A stretch of DNA of 64,000 nucleotides from Phycisphaerales bacterium (GTDB lineage Bacteria; Planctomycetota; Phycisphaerae; Phycisphaerales; SM1A02). The notes below the pieces were generated by a model. It saw only the letters and a list, made by a program, of their open reading frames with translations. It did no database searches and was not told the origin of the DNA. Position 1 is the first letter of the stretch. Every line of letters begins with the position of its first letter. The stretch spans positions 99,235 to 163,234 of the forward strand of contig JASMLR010000005.1 in the NCBI GenBank assembly GCA_030748575.1, read 5' to 3'. Below are positions 60,829 through 64,000 of this stretch, piece after piece. The translations under genes and the position numbers were made by a program.

Positions 60829-63189
60829 ATGACAAAGAAGTCTGGAATACAACCCCTCCCCTGGCCACTGTCCCTGCTGGACCGTGTCTGGTTCGGCATC
60901 TTTCTGATGGCGGTGCTGTTCGTGTACTGCTCGATCGGCTCCGCCGGTGTACCGGTGAGTTTCGCTTTCTGGGAACCCGGCGCGTGGTACCCGCTTCGCG
61001 AGAGCCGGATGTTCGAGATGACCGAGTACGAGTGGTTCAACTGGTGGCCATTCTTCGTGCTGGTTGGTCTGACCTGCCTCAACATGGCTGTTGTGACGAT
61101 TCGCCGGATTCCACTGACTGCCATCAACGCGGGCGTGTGGATGATTCACGGCGGCATCATTGTGATGTGCCTGGGGTGTGTGATCTACTTCGGCACCAAG
61201 GTCGAGGGCGACGTTGTGGTGGCGCGAAGCCGGTTGCACATCGAAGTGCCCGGCGCGCCGCCGGTCGATATGCGGGCCATGCCCGGCGCCTCCACAGTGG
61301 TGCGAGGCGATGACGGCGTGTGGTCGTTTCGGGTGGCGAGCATCGACCCGACATGGTCGCTCCTCAGTGGTGAGGACGCGGGTGAAGAAGCCTACGCGGT
61401 GACGGTTTCGGTGGAGGGGCCGACCCAGTCGTTTATGCGACAGGTGATTGCCGGATACCCCGAGTACACGGAAGACATCGTTGCAAGCGGCGATCCATCG
61501 CAGCCGATGGCCCGAGCCAAAAAAACGCTTGGGACTCCGCTCGTCGACGAAACGCTGTCCATCAGCATGCAACCAGATCGTCGTGACACGTTCTATCTGC
61601 AAGCTCAGCCGTCGCTCTATCTCCGCGAAGTGACCATCAACGAGTTTGGTCGGGTGCAAGCGGCCTCAGATTGGATCGAGCGTCCCATCAAGTCCTTGCC
61701 GCGGTTTCACGACCGCATCGGCGCCCTCGGTCGGGTCTGGATTCCAGACAACGAGCCAGGCATCGTGGACCCACTGGACCTGGCGGTGTCGAGTATTGAC
61801 GAGCATGACCCCCTGGCCGGCACCGACGTCATGTTGTCCGACTACTTGCGATATGCGGTGCTTCAGCCTCGCGCCGTGCCAGCCGCGCATGGTGAGCCTC
61901 TGCCATGGGCCCATGTGTCTCTGGCGACGCCCGACGGCCGCTCCCAGTCCCATGAAGTCATGGCCGGCGACAGTCCCTATTCAACGGCGCCCCGGGATCA
62001 GTTGGGGATGACGTGGGTTGAGGATGAGGCGGCGCTGGAATCCGCTTCCCCGATGTTGAAGATCACGGTGGATGGCCAGACCATCTCCGCGCCCATCACA
62101 GAGACGACCGCCGGCTCACCCGATCTGGACATGACACCCATCGAGGGGACGCCGTTTGCATGGCGTGTGCAGCGATTCGACAACGGCCTCTTTATTGCGG
62201 GCCAGACCGTGTCGCTGGCGCATGTTGAGATTTCCGATGGTGAAAAGTCCTGGCTGCGATGGGTGTTCAATGACCCATCCCTCAACACAGACATGCCCCT
62301 CGGCGGCGCGCCTTCCCACGACGGACCCCGATCGTTGGACGAGCGAATTGAGATGGTGTACACGCCGCCGGTCATCGGCTCGTCGAGTATTGAACTCCTC
62401 GCCGGGCCCGGCGAGGACGATCTGCGGCTCCGCGTGGCCCTTGGCGCCGAGCCCCGCCTGGAGCCCGTGACGGTCGGCGTTCCGATCGAACTGGCCCGGG
62501 GCATCACACTGACAGTCAACGAGTGGGCCCCGATCCATCGCATGGAGACGCGGCCCTGGATCGTTCCTCGTATCCAGAGGGACCGCGCGATGGCCAACCA
62601 GTTCAGCATGGTTCGCGCAGTCATCCCCGGATCGACCGACCAGGTGGCGTGGTTGCCGATGCACCACTATCCATTCGAGTCCATGCAGGACGCGGTCGTC
62701 GGCTTCCGGTACGCGCCGACGATGGTGGAACTCCCCGATGGTCGATTGATCGAGTTGATGCTTTCCAGGCGCAGCAGCCCATTGCCCGCACGCGTATCAC
62801 TTGATGGGTTTCGAATTGCCTCGCACGTCGGCGGCTTTACGGGCAGCGTGAGCAGTGTGCTCAATTGGCACAGCCAGGTGCGGTTCGAGGACGACGCGGG
62901 AGCGGTTGAGCATGTCGAAGTGAGTGTCAACGATCCCAAACCCCGAGAGGGCTTGTGGTTCTTTCAATCGCAGTGGGACCCGCCCGATCCAGGTGGATCC
63001 CGCGGCGGCGTACCGTCCGCGGGTCGCAACTTCACGGTCCTCGGCGTCGGCAATCGAAACGGCGTGTGGACCATGCTGGCTGGCTGCGTGCTGAGTGTCA
63101 TGGGCATGATCTATGCCTTCTATGTCAAGCCCATGCTCAAACGTAAAGCGGCGCTGGCCGTCTATGCCCAGGCGGGGGGTGTGGCGTGA
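60829..63189 (+). CDS. ResB/Ccs1-like cytochrome c maturation protein
   Basis: 786 aa. Three or so N-terminal helices (LLDRVWFGIFLMAVLFVY; WWPFFVLVGLTCLNMAVV; GGIIVMCLGCVIYFG), a very large extracytoplasmic beta-rich domain (about residues 120-740) and one C-terminal helix (WTMLAGCVLSVMGMIYAFYVKPML). The layout and the CcsA-like gene directly after it indicate the System II haem-delivery complex, in which ResB and CcsA carry haem across and ligate it to apocytochromes. Its stop overlaps the next start (GTGA). Confidence 0.75.
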   Translation: MTKKSGIQPLPWPLSLLDRVWFGIFLMAVLFVYCSIGSAGVPVSFAFWEPGAWYPLRESRMFEMTEYEWFNWWPFFVLVGLTCLNMAVVTIRRIPLTAINAGVWMIHGGIIVMCLGCVIYFGTKVEGDVVVARSRLHIEVPGAPPVDMRAMPGASTVVRGDDGVWSFRVASIDPTWSLLSGEDAGEEAYAVTVSVEGPTQSFMRQVIAGYPEYTEDIVASGDPSQPMARAKKTLGTPLVDETLSISMQPDRRDTFYLQAQPSLYLREVTINEFGRVQAASDWIERPIKSLPRFHDRIGALGRVWIPDNEPGIVDPLDLAVSSIDEHDPLAGTDVMLSDYLRYAVLQPRAVPAAHGEPLPWAHVSLATPDGRSQSHEVMAGDSPYSTAPRDQLGMTWVEDEAALESASPMLKITVDGQTISAPITETTAGSPDLDMTPIEGTPFAWRVQRFDNGLFIAGQTVSLAHVEISDGEKSWLRWVFNDPSLNTDMPLGGAPSHDGPRSLDERIEMVYTPPVIGSSSIELLAGPGEDDLRLRVALGAEPRLEPVTVGVPIELARGITLTVNEWAPIHRMETRPWIVPRIQRDRAMANQFSMVRAVIPGSTDQVAWLPMHHYPFESMQDAVVGFRYAPTMVELPDGRLIELMLSRRSSPLPARVSLDGFRIASHVGGFTGSVSSVLNWHSQVRFEDDAGAVEHVEVSVNDPKPREGLWFFQSQWDPPDPGGSRGGVPSAGRNFTVLGVGNRNGVWTMLAGCVLSVMGMIYAFYVKPMLKRKAALAVYAQAGGVA

Positions 63190-64000
63190 CGCGACTGCTC
63201 ATACTCCTGCTGCTCTCAACGATCGTCACCACGCCCGCGGGTGCAGGGCCGGATGATCCACCAACGTTCTATGAAGCCATTGATCTGACGCCATTGGACG
63301 AGGTCACTGTGTGGCAGGACGGCCGCCTCAAGAGTTTTGAGTCGTTCGCCCGCGACACCATGAACTGGATCAGCGGCCCACGCAAGCCTGGCGGCCTGGA
63401 GCCCCGCGTGGCGATGCTCGACATCATGCTGCGACCGGGTGTGTGGACCGATCAGGACCTGCATTTCGTCAAGAACAAGCTCGTCCGCGTGGAGATTGCG
63501 CGGACGCTTCGAGACAGCACTGCCCGCCCGGCGATTGCAACCGACGAGCGGCTGGACCGGTTCATTGACCGGGGGCTCGCGCCACGCGCGTTCCTGCGGC
63601 ATCCGGACGTTGAGTCGATGCTCGCCAACATGCGGACCGACGTCATGCGGTTCGCCAAGCCGGTGCAGGCGATCGACACATCACTCATGGTCGCGCGTCC
63701 CGAGGTCATCCGCGGCGAACTCATGCTGGTGCCTCCAACGGGCGACGACGCGCTCAATCAGCCCTGGATGGCGATCGGGTCGGTCGTGCAGCAGGATGCG
63801 GACTCCCCCGTCGCAACGGCGTGGGCTGATCTGCAGGGTGCCTGGCTGACAGGTGATGTTGATGGCGTCAACACGTCGGCTGCATCGCTGGCTGCGGCCC
63901 TCCGTGGGATCAACCCGGACATCTATCCATCGGCCGAGCGTCTTCGCGCCGAGAGCATGTACTTCCAGTGGGGGGGCTTCACCTGGGGATGGATCTTCTT
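63186..64000 (+). CDS. CcsA/ResC-like cytochrome c biogenesis protein, 3' truncated by the window edge
   Basis: GTG start overlapping the ResB stop. A signal-like N-terminus (LLILLLLSTIVTTPAGA), then the segment DEVTVWQDGRLKSFESFARDTMNWISG, which resembles the 'V...GR.KP.DTFAR' of CcsA proteins carrying an N-terminal extracytoplasmic extension. The visible 271 residues are this extension; the haem-handling WWD domain should lie beyond the window. Assignment rests on that segment and the neighbour. Confidence 0.65.
   Translation, partial: MTRLLILLLLSTIVTTPAGAGPDDPPTFYEAIDLTPLDEVTVWQDGRLKSFESFARDTMNWISGPRKPGGLEPRVAMLDIMLRPGVWTDQDLHFVKNKLVRVEIARTLRDSTARPAIATDERLDRFIDRGLAPRAFLRHPDVESMLANMRTDVMRFAKPVQAIDTSLMVARPEVIRGELMLVPPTGDDALNQPWMAIGSVVQQDADSPVATAWADLQGAWLTGDVDGVNTSAASLAAALRGINPDIYPSAERLRAESMYFQWGGFTWGWIF

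Noticed and set aside
59920..61659. Minus-strand open frame of 579 codons
   Set aside because: Antisense to the conserved dehydrogenase and the ResB-like gene. The His/Arg-rich product is the usual shadow of GC-rich coding.
1..64000. CRISPR arrays, insertion sequences, prophage or integron elements
   Set aside because: No regularly spaced repeats, transposase, integrase or phage structural gene was seen.

Overview
The window is a GC-rich, gene-dense bacterial chromosome segment with no insertion sequence, prophage, CRISPR array or rRNA. It carries a Gram-negative envelope gene set (LptB, Lgt, a TolC-type outer-membrane factor, many lipoproteins). It also has several traits I associate with Planctomycetota, probably the Phycisphaerae: a TPR protein with two RNA-polymerase-alpha-CTD-like domains, an ECF sigma factor coupled to a membrane Ser/Thr kinase, and many lineage-specific coiled-coil, SH3-like and PEGA proteins. 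The taxonomic call is inference; no rRNA gene is present to test it.

Layout. 1-6.5 kb: hypothetical membrane and secreted proteins around lptB and a class IV aminotransferase. 6.5-14.3 kb: dnaE faces a minus-strand pseudo-receiver/GAF gene and a tightly overlapping set of DNA methyltransferase, metallophosphoesterase and tsaB. 14.3-20.5 kb: outer-membrane factor plus adaptor, ubiX, a nucleoside deaminase and a 4Fe-4S membrane protein. 20.5-26.3 kb: Nramp transporter, thiolase, fbp, a MmgE/PrpD protein and a DoxX-like protein. 26.3-30.6 kb: a decayed ATP-grasp-like gene, an amino-acid permease fused to universal-stress domains with a small membrane partner, and a B12-binding/MeaB-type GTPase fusion. 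30.7-40.5 kb: argS, a VKOR-DsbA-DsbA fusion, a PQQ-type sugar dehydrogenase, comEC, holB, lgt and trpD. 40.5-43.9 kb: the dnaA locus, with two candidate origin segments. 43.9-51.3 kb: polyprenyl synthase, methyltransferases, tRNA-Ala(TGC), a TlpA-like protein, Sua5 and a ChaN-like lipoprotein. 51.4-57.4 kb: TPR-alphaCTD protein, SpoIID-like protein, and the coiled-coil/ECF-sigma/kinase cluster. 57.4-64 kb: PrpB, a citrate/methylcitrate synthase, a 3-hydroxyacyl-CoA dehydrogenase, then ResB- and CcsA-like cytochrome c maturation genes running off the end.

How it works together. PrpB, PrpC and a PrpD-like protein outline a methylcitrate route for propionyl-CoA, and the B12/GTPase fusion suggests a mutase route as well. 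VKOR-DsbA, TlpA, ResB and CcsA are an extracytoplasmic thiol and haem set. TsaB and Sua5 belong to tRNA t6A synthesis. dnaE, holB and dnaA make the window rich in replication genes.

The most striking global signal is in the starts. Many genes have a TAnnnT hexamer ending 6-10 nt before the start codon with no Shine-Dalgarno sequence, the layout expected for leaderless mRNAs. Other genes have clear GGAG-type sites. The second is a run of four DnaA-box-like 9-mers with exact 11-bp spacing at 43485-43526.
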